Below, piece by piece: positions 50,954-59,092 of a DNA stretch of 64,000 nucleotides. The translations under genes and the position numbers were made by a program. Within the stretch, counting starts at the first letter, position 1. Every line of letters begins with the position of its first letter. The notes beneath the pieces are model-generated. The model worked only from the letters and a program-made list of their open reading frames with translations, did not search any database and was not told the DNA's origin. Where the stretch lies: contig NZ_JACHGE010000009.1 in assembly GCF_014202225.1 (NCBI RefSeq), positions 62,001 to 126,000 of the forward strand, read 5' to 3'. The DNA comes from Algibacter amylolyticus. GTDB lineage: Bacteria; Bacteroidota; Bacteroidia; Flavobacteriales; Flavobacteriaceae.

Positions 50954-51235
50954 TTCACAGTATAAATATAATGCGTAAATTAGTACTTAATCAAAATTAC
51001 GTTCATTTTTGTTAGGTCTTATTTTCCTTCAGGTAATCCTCGTAAACAAAAACGCAACTAATTTTATACTATGCCGTTGGCTGCAAATAAATAAAGCCAA
51101 TTATGCAAAGAATATTGCGTGTTTGCTACGTTTTATTTCCTTCGGAAAATTATTGCGGGCAAATACGGTGGCCATTATTATTGCCTAAATAACGAAAACT
51201 TGCGCAAATTAGGAAACTACATAATCTTTCGTTAT
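50954..51235. other. Gene-free stretch upstream of the TIR gene
   Basis: About 280 bases. The only structure noticed is a short hairpin TTGGCT/AGCCAA near 51078-51100. An open frame runs through part of it into the TIR gene but looks unlike any protein. No promoter of the standard kind is clear. Confidence 0.4.
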
Positions 51236-53113
51236 ATGAAATACAATGCTTTTCTTTCCTACAACCATACGCAAGATACAGACTTAGGCACAAGCCTTGA
51301 AAAAGCCCTTGAGAAATTTGCTAAACCCACATTTAAACGTCGTGCATTAGAGATATTTAGAGACGCTAACGATCTTCCGTTAGCTTCAGATTTAGGCGAC
51401 AAGATTAGAGTTGGTCTTGAAGGTTCGGATTACTTTATTTGTATGGCAAATAAGCGCTATGCCCAATCCAAGTGGTGCCAGCGCGAAGTGGAATATTGGC
51501 TAGAGCATAAAACTATTGAAAAGTTTATAATCGTACTTACAGAGGGTGATATTTTATATAATGAAGATACCAACGATTTCGATTGGGATGTTACAACGGC
51601 ACTTCCAAAAAGTTTGTCGGGAGCATTTAAAGGAGAACCTTTTTATGTAGATTTTAGAGATTTAGATCCGGAGGAAGAATTACATCTCGACAATCCAAAA
51701 TTTAGATCAAGATTGGTGTTGTTAGCGGCTACACTTCATGGTAAATCTGTAGGCGCTATGGAAAGTGAAGCCGCAATACAGCATAAGCGCACCATGCGAA
51801 TAAGAAATGCTGCGATAGGTATTTTAAGTATGCTTTTAATTATTGCTATTGGAACCTCCTTTTTTGCAGTACATAAAAAGAATGAAGCTTTACTTTCAAC
51901 TTATATTGCAAACTCTCAAGCCCAACTAAATGAAGATCCTACCATATCTTTACGCCTTGCAGAAGAAGCCTTTCATTTTGCTAAAAAGAAAAACTTTTCC
52001 ACCATAGGCGCCAAAGAACAACTGATAAAAGTATTTTACAGCGGCTATGGTTTTTACCAAGATCTATCTGTAGACATGCCGGATGTTGACAAACAAGAAA
52101 GCAACAAATATGAAAACACAAACAATCCTTTATATAATGACGTGTTAAGAATTACTGATTCCATTGGAACAACAATTAAAAACGATGTTTACGTTTCTAA
52201 TCAATCTGATTTATATATTAATGAACGAACACGAAGTGCTATTTATGTTTTATCTAGCCTTACCATCGAGCATTCTAAAATTTACTTTATCAATTTAGGT
52301 GTTTATGGTTACACTATCACCGAATCAAATATCATATTGCCAGGTTTTAATCTTTATACAGGCTATGTTCAAGATGTTGATATATCAAAAGATGGTACGA
52401 ATACTTTGCTTGGAGCAGCCAACGGAAAAACGGCTTTAATAGAAAATAATGGGTATAAATACATGTCCAATCGAAATAAATTTAAAGATAGAGCGCTGTA
52501 TAAGTCCACCGATGATTTTCCTGTTCGATATGTGTCCTTTATAATGAATGATGAATTTATTGCGGTTGCTAGTTTTGACAGTAAATATGAAAATGGTATT
52601 CGTAAAGACAAAGAAAAAACCATGTATTATTACAAAAAACTACCGTTCCCTTATATTGAAATAGTAAATTCAGAAAACGACTATGATAATTTATCCTTAG
52701 ATGGGAATTTTTTCATGGAACCTGCTGATAGCGAAGCTGAATATTCATTTTATAAAGCACAGGCGTTAAAAACTACAGAGCATGATATAATCGCAGAATT
52801 CCCAGAAGGTAAAGGTATGCGACTTACAAACATTTCTAGTCCAGATAAGGCGTTCTTTGCTAGTTACCAAGGGGTTTTTAATGCCCATAACGATTTACTT
52901 ATTGCATTTTCTATAGATACTATCGATAATCCTGCAATTACTTTATGTTTCTCTTTGGATAGTAAATTTGTGAAAGTTAGCTACATGGATGGAGTACAGC
53001 GTATATTTTCTTTAGATCCTGATTTTATTATTAATAGATTTAATGATAAAGTTATGGGTCTAGTAGCACCGTTAAGTGATGCAGATAAACAAAGGTTTTT
53101 TATTTCTGATTAA
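51236..53113 (+). CDS. Membrane TIR-domain protein with degenerate beta-propeller
   Basis: The start at 51236 gives MKYNAFLSYNHTQDTDLG, the canonical TIR start, and 625 residues; an ATG 39 codons upstream adds a non-homologous stretch. The TIR domain (1-165) has KPTFKRRALEIFRDAN, as in bacterial TIR-WD40 proteins, and SKWCQREVEYW with Glu84 in the place of the catalytic glutamate of TIR NADases. A membrane helix is at about 191-211. Then come a helical RLAEEAFHFAKKK segment and a beta-rich C-terminus of about 370 residues that looks like a decayed WD40 propeller. TIR proteins of this sort can cleave NAD+ in antiphage defence or signalling. The convergent neighbour is a TPR membrane protein. 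No other defence gene is adjacent. Confidence 0.85.
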   Translation: MKYNAFLSYNHTQDTDLGTSLEKALEKFAKPTFKRRALEIFRDANDLPLASDLGDKIRVGLEGSDYFICMANKRYAQSKWCQREVEYWLEHKTIEKFIIVLTEGDILYNEDTNDFDWDVTTALPKSLSGAFKGEPFYVDFRDLDPEEELHLDNPKFRSRLVLLAATLHGKSVGAMESEAAIQHKRTMRIRNAAIGILSMLLIIAIGTSFFAVHKKNEALLSTYIANSQAQLNEDPTISLRLAEEAFHFAKKKNFSTIGAKEQLIKVFYSGYGFYQDLSVDMPDVDKQESNKYENTNNPLYNDVLRITDSIGTTIKNDVYVSNQSDLYINERTRSAIYVLSSLTIEHSKIYFINLGVYGYTITESNIILPGFNLYTGYVQDVDISKDGTNTLLGAANGKTALIENNGYKYMSNRNKFKDRALYKSTDDFPVRYVSFIMNDEFIAVASFDSKYENGIRKDKEKTMYYYKKLPFPYIEIVNSENDYDNLSLDGNFFMEPADSEAEYSFYKAQALKTTEHDIIAEFPEGKGMRLTNISSPDKAFFASYQGVFNAHNDLLIAFSIDTIDNPAITLCFSLDSKFVKVSYMDGVQRIFSLDPDFIINRFNDKVMGLVAPLSDADKQRFFISD

Positions 53114-53342
53114 TATTATCACTAGGATAATTATAGAATCTAAATTAATAAGATATGATTTGCAGGTAAAAATTGTAAAATTTAATTTGTATTAGCTAGC
53201 TGTTACTATATGATTTATAATCTGCTAAGCGCTTTCTCATCATCAATGGTTTCTAGAAAACCTTAGCTACCAAGACCAATTACTAAGCATGAACGTTTTT
53301 TAATTTAGCTATTTTAATTCAAATTTTAAAAAGGTAAAATGG

Positions 53343-55316
53343 TTATTTCCAGAAATTCATAACTTCTTCAAATTCTTTTGTTTTATTATATTTTTTGAAT
53401 TGGGGATCGTTTTTAAAATATTTCCAATGGTAGGAATGGCCGTTTGCTGCAGCTTTTAGTAAATAATTATAAAGCTCTGGAGTTTTATCTATCGAGGCGT
53501 AATATTGTGCCAAAGCATAATCTACTTCTCCAAATTGGTAATTGGCTCTTAGGTTTTTAATAGCACTAATATTTTTATTGGCTTCGTTTTGGTTGGCTTG
53601 TTTAAAGTTACAGATTGCCAATTTTGTTAAAATGTCAATGTCCTTCGGGTTTATTTTGTGCAGTTCTTTTAAAACTGTTTTGGTCTCAGTAAAGGCTTCC
53701 TTGTAAAACAAAGCATTTGCAAGCATCTTTGAATCTAGTGTTTCTTTTGGGGCATTTATTATCTTATCGAAATATTCATGGGCTTTGGTTTTTTCATCTT
53801 TCAAAAGATATTCTTTTCCTGCTTGCAGGTATAGTTCTTGTGTTTCAGCTGGGGTTGAAGTAATTTTAATTTTTCTTAAAAAGGCATTTAAAGCTTCTGT
53901 TTTGTTGGCTCGAACATAAGCTATTACCAATGGTTTGTTTAATAATTTAGCTTGGTCTTCTTTCTGTGCTTTTTCAATGCTTTGAATGGCTATTGTGTTT
54001 TTACCCAATTCAATATCTGAAAATGCATTTACATAAATACGTTGTACACAATCTGAACAATTTTTAAGATTCATGCTGTCCATATTAATTGCTTTAAACA
54101 TTTCTGAAACATCTTCTGGTCTGTTAACGTATTGTAATGCAACAACCATTGCAGTTCTGTTTGTTTTTAAATCAAATGGCGCTATTTTATATTCTTCTAT
54201 AATGGTTTTGTAAACCGTACGGTTGTCTCCTTTTAAAAGGGCTTCGTACATGTTAAGCAAATTTAGCTGACGTTTGTTAGTGTAAGAGTCTGGTTTTATT
54301 AGTTTTAATAAGGAGTCAGATTTTTTAAACTCTTTAATGTTGTAGTAATGCCCAACCCGTAAAACTTTAGGTTCAAAATAGTCTGAATCTGCAGCAATGG
54401 CATTGTTAAGTAAATTTATATATTCTTGGTTGTTATTACTATATTTTGCTTCAAGCAGATATTTATAAGCGTCGTATTTTGGTGGTGTTTTTTGGAGCAT
54501 CAATCCTTTTTTATCTTCTGTAATAAAATATCCTATTACAGATTCATTTAAATCTTCAATACATTGTATTGGGTTATTCTTAGAGCATTCTGAAGGTTTA
54601 AAGGATATAAGGGTTTTATTAGTAATACCATCGGTTATCATTGCTTTAAAAAGCATTTTACCGTTTTGTAGATAAAAATTCCCCGAAATAATTTTACTAG
54701 GTTTTAGATATTTTTTTATTAGCACACTTTCGTCTTGAGCAGTGCTTTTACCTTTTAAGCTGGTTTTGTACTCATCAATTAAATCTTGTGTAATTACCTG
54801 TGCTACTCGGTTTTCGGTAATACCATGGATTATCCAGTCTGACGCCATTTTGCTAACAATATCATATTGAGAATCGCCTGTATTGTTACCAAATTTTAAA
54901 ACAGCTATTTTGTTACTGCTTACTATTTCTGGTAGAGGTTCATTATTTTCTTGAGTGAAATTTTTATTAATAATAAGAAAAACGGCAATGGCACAAAGCG
55001 AAGTAATACCTGCTAAAAATGAAAAATAGGTTTTTTTAAAGGCGGCCTTGTTTGTTATCTTTTCTTCGTTTAGCTCAGTGTCTATTTCAGATTTTAGAAC
55101 TGGTAAAATTTTAAATTTCCATAGAAAAAAGATATACAGCGGAAAGCAAAGCAGTAAAATAACAATTAAAATGGTAACAGATTTTTCAGGAAGTCCTAAA
55201 GGTTGCCAAGTTATTGAGAGTACCTGCAGAATAATCCATGCAGATACAATATATATAGACAACATTTTAAATACTTCCTTTTCCTGGCACTGATTAAAAA
55301 AGGATTTTATCTTCAT
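53343..55316 (-). CDS. Membrane TolB-like/TPR protein
   Basis: A 657-residue protein. Two or three membrane helices at the N-terminus (about 17-37 and 46-66, then about 97-113) match the FFNELKRRNVFRV-type module that usually precedes TPRs in adenylate-cyclase or DNA-binding proteins. A TolB/FlgO-like domain follows (about 135-265, NKIAVLKFGNNTGDSQYDIV), then about 9-10 TPR-like repeats to the C-terminus. Both the cyclase and the helix-turn-helix that often accompany these modules are missing. It is convergent with the TIR gene and probably a scaffold or sensor. Confidence 0.8.
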   Translation of the reverse strand: MKIKSFFNQCQEKEVFKMLSIYIVSAWIILQVLSITWQPLGLPEKSVTILIVILLLCFPLYIFFLWKFKILPVLKSEIDTELNEEKITNKAAFKKTYFSFLAGITSLCAIAVFLIINKNFTQENNEPLPEIVSSNKIAVLKFGNNTGDSQYDIVSKMASDWIIHGITENRVAQVITQDLIDEYKTSLKGKSTAQDESVLIKKYLKPSKIISGNFYLQNGKMLFKAMITDGITNKTLISFKPSECSKNNPIQCIEDLNESVIGYFITEDKKGLMLQKTPPKYDAYKYLLEAKYSNNNQEYINLLNNAIAADSDYFEPKVLRVGHYYNIKEFKKSDSLLKLIKPDSYTNKRQLNLLNMYEALLKGDNRTVYKTIIEEYKIAPFDLKTNRTAMVVALQYVNRPEDVSEMFKAINMDSMNLKNCSDCVQRIYVNAFSDIELGKNTIAIQSIEKAQKEDQAKLLNKPLVIAYVRANKTEALNAFLRKIKITSTPAETQELYLQAGKEYLLKDEKTKAHEYFDKIINAPKETLDSKMLANALFYKEAFTETKTVLKELHKINPKDIDILTKLAICNFKQANQNEANKNISAIKNLRANYQFGEVDYALAQYYASIDKTPELYNYLLKAAANGHSYHWKYFKNDPQFKKYNKTKEFEEVMNFWK

Positions 55317-55442
55317 ATTAGTTGGTTGATGTTGCTAAGTTACTCAAAATCAAACATCCATTTAAAATTTGTTCCAGGCAAATTAATTTATTATCCATTA
55401 AATCGCTATATTTAGTTATTGTTTAATTTAATATTTTACATT

Positions 55443-55559
55443 ATGCCAACACCACCAAATACAGAGCAGCCAGATTCGGCTTCAAACAATCAAGAAACAC
55501 CCCAAAAACCAAAGCCAAGGGTAATACCAAAACCAGGGGCCGATATTCAACCAGGTTAA
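55443..55559 (+). CDS. 38-residue proline-rich peptide
   Basis: An ATG-to-TAA frame encoding MPTPPNTEQPDSASNN, then QETPQKPKPRVIPKPGADIQPG. It has about one quarter proline, no hydrophobic segment and no cysteine. A good hairpin terminator follows 32 nt later. It could be a small soluble peptide or a tail-like adaptor; similar Pro-rich mini-proteins appear in Flavobacteriaceae. Support comes from the terminator and low-complexity composition rather than homology. Confidence 0.5.
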   Translation: MPTPPNTEQPDSASNNQETPQKPKPRVIPKPGADIQPG

Positions 55560-55590
55560 TACAAGTATTGCTAACTAAAACTACACATAA

Positions 55591-55619
55591 CAAACCTCTT
55601 TAATTTAGGGGTTTTTTTG
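55591..55619 (+). terminator. Terminator after the 38-residue peptide gene
   Basis: AAACCTCT pairs with AGGGGTTT (one G-U), followed by seven T. Confidence 0.75.
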
Positions 55620-55795
55620 TTCTAAATTTTTTATGAGACGGATGTTGTTAAAAAGGAGAGGTTTTTTGCTTTTTATAATATTAATGGAATGTTCGCCTTT
55701 GTAAATAAACTTATTTTAATTAAAAACGTTTTACAACAAGGATGCAAATATTTAAAATAAAAGAAATTCCTTATTCTAAAAAAAAATCAAAACCA

Positions 55796-55803
55796 TAAAT
55801 TTG
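55796..55803 (+). promoter_or_regulatory. -7 element of the FAH-Hpt-cinA operon
   Basis: TAAATTTG matches TAnnTTTG. It lies upstream of the family A repeat, so that repeat would be in the 5' leader of the operon. Confidence 0.45.
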
Positions 55804-55852
55804 CAAAAAAGAAAATGTTGCTGTGTGAGAACTAACCGTTACAAGCTAACCC

Positions 55853-55943
55853 GCGTTAGGGATAGAAGAGGAAAGCCCACAGCCCGACGATAGGAGGTGC
55901 GAGGACTTGTAACGAATAGCCCGACCCTTTTCGGGTAACGCCC
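55853..55943 (-). repeat. Dispersed palindromic repeat, family A, copy 4
   Basis: About 91 bp on the minus strand from GGGCGTTACC to ATCCCTAACGC, with both GTCGGGCT blocks. It ends 19 nt before the FAH start codon and is closest to copy 1. Confidence 0.85.
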
Positions 55944-55962
55944 AAAATAAATTTAATAATAC

Positions 55963-56574
55963 ATGAAGCTAATTTGCATAGGTAGAAATTACACCGAACA
56001 TATAAAGGAGTTGCAAAACGAGAAACCAACAGATCCTGTAGTGTTTTTAAAACCAGACACTTCTATTTTGTTAAAAAAACAACCGTTTTTTATTCCAGAT
56101 TTTTCTGATGATGTGCATTATGAGGTTGAGGTTTTGGTGAAAATTAATAGAGTAGGGAAGCATATTGATAAAAAATTTGCTGGTAAATATTATAATGAAA
56201 TTGGGTTGGGTATTGATTTTACCGCCCGCGATTTACAAAGTACATTAAAGGCTAAAGGGTTGCCTTGGGAGAAAGCAAAAGCTTTTGATGGCGCTGCGGT
56301 TATAGGCAAATGGATAGATAAAAAGGAGGTAGCTAATATTGACGATTTTCAATTTTCTTTAAAAAAGAATGAAGATATTGTACAAAATGGAAATACAAGC
56401 CATATGCTTTGGAAAATTGATGAATTAATAGAATATGTGTCAAAATATTTCACTTTAAAGATTGGAGATGTTATATTTACAGGCACACCAGCAGGAGTTG
56501 GCAAAGTTTTTGCCAACGATAAGTTAACTGGTTTTATAGAAAATCAAGAAATGTTTTCAATAACTGTAAAATAA
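55963..56574 (+). CDS. FAH-family hydrolase/decarboxylase (FAHD1-like)
   Basis: A 203-residue single-domain fumarylacetoacetate-hydrolase-fold protein. KLICIGRNYTEHIKEL is the usual start. The metal-binding acidic residues lie in DVHYEVEVLVKI (two Glu) and GIDFTARDLQ (Asp). The end GDVIFTGTPAGVGKV is the family signature. Relatives act as oxaloacetate decarboxylase or acylpyruvase. It is followed directly by the Hpt gene with no spacing. Confidence 0.92.
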   Translation: MKLICIGRNYTEHIKELQNEKPTDPVVFLKPDTSILLKKQPFFIPDFSDDVHYEVEVLVKINRVGKHIDKKFAGKYYNEIGLGIDFTARDLQSTLKAKGLPWEKAKAFDGAAVIGKWIDKKEVANIDDFQFSLKKNEDIVQNGNTSHMLWKIDELIEYVSKYFTLKIGDVIFTGTPAGVGKVFANDKLTGFIENQEMFSITVK

Positions 56575-56916
56575 ATGGAACTACATTATAAATTATTTAG
56601 GGTACGTGAATTAGCCGATAACGACGAAAGTTTTATTGCGGCTTTAGCCGAAGCTTTTTTAGAAGAAGTTCCTATTGATGCTGAGCGTTTAAAAAATGCT
56701 GTGGCAGCAAAAGATTATCAAGAAGCTTACCAAGCAGCACATAAAATGAAACCGACTATAGATTTGTTTGAGCTTGGTGTATTAGATAAATTAATTGAAG
56801 TGCAAGATTGGGGCAAGTTTACTAAAACCGATGAGGATGTTACGGCTCAATTAAACATTGTACTTACGGCAGTAAATAAAGCTAGTGCCGAAATGAAATC
56901 TGATTTTAAACTATAA
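56575..56916 (+). CDS. Hpt-domain protein
   Basis: A 113-residue all-helical protein with a candidate phosphotransfer His in YQAAHKMKPTIDLFEL. That matches the Hpt consensus with small changes (Pro-Thr-Ile where many have Gly-Ser-Ser). No other phosphorelay gene is adjacent. It abuts the FAH gene and overlaps cinA by 1 nt, so it should be co-translated. Confidence 0.85.
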   Translation: MELHYKLFRVRELADNDESFIAALAEAFLEEVPIDAERLKNAVAAKDYQEAYQAAHKMKPTIDLFELGVLDKLIEVQDWGKFTKTDEDVTAQLNIVLTAVNKASAEMKSDFKL

Positions 56917-58166
56917 TGAAGGCAGAAATAATCACTATAGGTGATGAACTTTTAATTGGTCAAGTTGTAGATACCAATTCTGCTTTTATGGCAAAACAGC
57001 TAAATAAAATAGGTGTTTCTGTTTTTCAAATTACTTCCATACAAGATGATAAGGCGCATATATTACAAGCCTTAGCAGATGCCGAAAACAGAGTAGATAT
57101 TATAATATGTACAGGTGGTTTAGGCCCAACAAAAGACGATATTACTAAAAAAACCATAGCAGAGTATTTTAATGATACCTTGGTTAGAGATCAATCGGTT
57201 TTAGAAAACATAGAAAACATTTGGAAACAACATGTAAGAACGCAGTTGCTTCAAGTAAATAAAGATCAAGCCTTTGTGCCAAGTAAAGCCAAGGTGTTAA
57301 TGAATAAGTTAGGTACAGCTCCTGGCATGTGGCTAGAAAAAAACGATAAAGTTTTTATTTCTTTACCAGGTGTGCCTTACGAAATGGAAGCTTTAATAGA
57401 AGAGCAAGTTGTACCTAAATTAAAAGTTAAATACAATTGTCCTTTTATATTACATAAAACATTATTGGTTTACGGTTTAGGCGAAAGTGCCTTAGCTGCA
57501 AGAATTGAAGCTTGGGAAGATGCTTTACCCAAACACATTAAATTGGCATACTTACCCAATTTAGGGAAAATGCGTTTGCGTTTATCCACTTCTGGGTTTA
57601 ACGAAGTCCAATTAAAGCAAGAAGTACAAGCGCAAATAGATAAGGTTATACCTTTAATACAAAAGGAATACGCTGGTTTAGAGGATGAGGATGGCTCTGT
57701 AGAAGTTGTAATAGCAAAACAATTAACTAAGTTAGGAAAAACCTTAGCCATTGCAGAAAGTTGCACAGGCGGAGCAGTTGCCGAACGATTTACAACACAT
57801 TCTGGAGCATCGGCATTTTTTAAAGGCGGTATAGTAACTTATGCAACCGAATCGAAAATTAACATTTTAAAGGTTCCAAAAGCAGAAATTGATGCGCATT
57901 CTGTAGTAAGTTTTCAAGTTGCCGAGGCTATGGCAAAAAATGCACAGCAATTATTTCAATCGGATTATGCTATTGCAACAACCGGAAATGCGGGACCAAC
58001 AAAAGGCGAGTCCGATGCAGAGGTAGGAACGGTATTCGTTGCTATTGCTAGTAAAACAGGCGTTTATTCCGAAGGATTTAACTTCGGAAATTCTAGAATA
58101 AAGGTCATAAATAAAGCCGTAAATAAGGCGTTGGAAATGATGCTAAAAGAAATTTTTAAAAATTGA
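56916..58166 (+). CDS. cinA: CinA family protein (competence/damage-inducible)
   Basis: A 416-residue protein. The N-terminal MoCF/MogA-like domain (1-170) has AEIITIGDELLIGQVVDTNSA and CTGGLGPTKDDIT. The C-terminal nicotinamide-nucleotide amidase domain (about 260-416) has AIAESCTGGAVAERFT and ATTGNAGPTKGESDAEVGTV with small gaps. In many bacteria it recycles NMN to NaMN, which would link to the pncA/pncB salvage genes elsewhere here. It is the last gene of the FAH-Hpt-cinA operon. Confidence 0.95.
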   Translation: MKAEIITIGDELLIGQVVDTNSAFMAKQLNKIGVSVFQITSIQDDKAHILQALADAENRVDIIICTGGLGPTKDDITKKTIAEYFNDTLVRDQSVLENIENIWKQHVRTQLLQVNKDQAFVPSKAKVLMNKLGTAPGMWLEKNDKVFISLPGVPYEMEALIEEQVVPKLKVKYNCPFILHKTLLVYGLGESALAARIEAWEDALPKHIKLAYLPNLGKMRLRLSTSGFNEVQLKQEVQAQIDKVIPLIQKEYAGLEDEDGSVEVVIAKQLTKLGKTLAIAESCTGGAVAERFTTHSGASAFFKGGIVTYATESKINILKVPKAEIDAHSVVSFQVAEAMAKNAQQLFQSDYAIATTGNAGPTKGESDAEVGTVFVAIASKTGVYSEGFNFGNSRIKVINKAVNKALEMMLKEIFKN

Positions 58167-58176
58167 TAAAAATATG

Positions 58177-58207
58177 GTTGTCAGATTATAAAGATTTTAT
58201 ATATTTG
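58177..58207 (+). promoter_or_regulatory. Promoter of the rpmB operon
   Basis: TTG at 58178-58180, 19 nt, then TATATTTG at 58200-58207, a full Bacteroidota housekeeping promoter. Confidence 0.8.
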
Positions 58208-58248
58208 CACCTCGATTTTAAGCAACAAAGAATTTAAAGTTATATACA

Positions 58249-58485
58249 ATGTCAAGAGTTTGTGAACTTACAGGAAAGAAGGCCATGGTTGGAAACAATG
58301 TGTCTCATGCAATGAACAAAACTAAACGCAAGTTTCATGCGAATTTAGTTAAGAAACGTTTTTACATTCCAGAAGAAGACAGCTGGATAACTTTAAAGGT
58401 TTCTACATCTGCGTTAAAAACTATCAACAAAATAGGAATTTCTGCAGCAATTAAAGATGCAAAATCTAAAGGATTTTTAAAATAA
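58249..58485 (+). CDS. rpmB: 50S ribosomal protein L28
   Basis: A 78-residue basic protein starting MSRVCELTGKKAMVGNNVSHA and ending with the usual helix (LKTINKIGISAAIKDAKSKG-FLK). It lacks the four-cysteine zinc site and so is the zinc-independent form. First gene of rpmB-rpmG-DUF4295. Confidence 0.97.
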   Translation: MSRVCELTGKKAMVGNNVSHAMNKTKRKFHANLVKKRFYIPEEDSWITLKVSTSALKTINKIGISAAIKDAKSKGFLK

Positions 58486-58510
58486 TAGCTGTATTTAATA
58501 AGAAAAAGAC

Positions 58511-58693
58511 ATGGCAAAGAGAGGCAATAGAATACAAGTAATCTTAGAGTGCACAGAGCACAAGGAGTCTGGAAAACCAGGAACTTCAAGATACATTACA
58601 ACAAAAAACAAAAAGAATACGCCAGATAGAATGGAGATTAAAAAATTTAATCCTATCCTTAAACGTATGACAGTTCATAAAGAAATCAAGTAA
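58511..58693 (+). CDS. rpmG: 50S ribosomal protein L33
   Basis: A 60-residue ribosomal protein with [18 protein letters not shown] and [14 protein letters not shown]. The zinc-binding CxxC pairs are missing (one Cys only), so it is the zinc-free type. It lies 25 nt after rpmB. Confidence 0.97.
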   Translation: MAKRGNRIQVILECTEHKESGKPGTSRYITTKNKKNTPDRMEIKKFNPILKRMTVHKEIK

Positions 58694-58705
58694 AAAAAAT
58701 AGATC

Positions 58706-58858
58706 ATGGCAAAGAAATCAGTAGCATCATTACAAACAGGATCTAAAAGATTAACAAAAGCAATAAAAATGGTTAAGTCTCCAAAAACAGGAGCTTACAT
58801 GTTTGTTGAATCTATTATGAATCCAGATCAAGTAAACGACTTTTTAGCTAAAAAGTAA
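58706..58858 (+). CDS. DUF4295 protein (ribosome-associated small protein)
   Basis: A 50-residue basic protein, MAKKSVASLQTGSKRLTK to QVNDFLAKK, that follows rpmG by 12 nt. DUF4295 genes are found next to rpmB-rpmG in Bacteroidota, and a ribosomal role is inferred from composition and neighbourhood. It is too short for many gene finders. Confidence 0.9.
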   Translation: MAKKSVASLQTGSKRLTKAIKMVKSPKTGAYMFVESIMNPDQVNDFLAKK

Positions 58859-58880
58859 TAATCCTTGTTTCAAGATATTA

Positions 58881-58914
58881 TAAGCTGCTTTCTATACGAA
58901 AGCGGCTTTTTTAT
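58881..58914 (+). terminator. Terminator of the rpmB-rpmG-DUF4295 operon
   Basis: AAGCTGCTTTC pairs with GAAAGCGGCTT (one G-U) and is followed by T residues. Confidence 0.85.
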
Positions 58915-58979
58915 TTTATATTTATATGCCATAATAACAGGTATTAAGTTTTTGGTAAGGTAATTGACTCTAATTTTTA

Positions 58980-59057
58980 GGGCGTTACCGCAAGGGTCGG
59001 GCTTTCCGCTGTATCTTTTGCGAAAAAGCAAAAGGATGTCGCTGCAATCCCTAAAGC
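58980..59057 (+). repeat. Dispersed palindromic repeat, family A, copy 5
   Basis: About 78 bp from GGGCGTTACC to CAATCCCTAAAGC, with GGGTCGGGCTTTCCGCTG and an internal CTTTTGCGAAAAAGCAAAAG hairpin. It ends 35 nt before the ftsY start codon. Confidence 0.85.
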
Positions 59058-59092
59058 ACTTTGTAGTTAATATTAACCAACCAACAAGAAAA

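Noticed and set aside
51061-51110. Integron attC-like or attachment site upstream of the TIR gene.
   Set aside because: Only a 6-bp TTGGCT/AGCCAA hairpin is seen, with no consensus core sites and no integrase nearby.
51119-51235. N-terminal extension of the TIR protein by 39 codons.
   Set aside because: The TIR fold begins at KYNAFLSYN right after the internal Met; the extension has no similarity to TIR proteins.
3856-59057. CRISPR repeats.
   Set aside because: The repeated units are dispersed over 55 kb, 76-91 bp long and without regular spacers, and there are no cas genes.
58964-59092. N-terminal extension of FtsY through the repeat.
   Set aside because: It translates the family A repeat; FtsY proteins of this phylum start at MSFFKKIF-like sequences.
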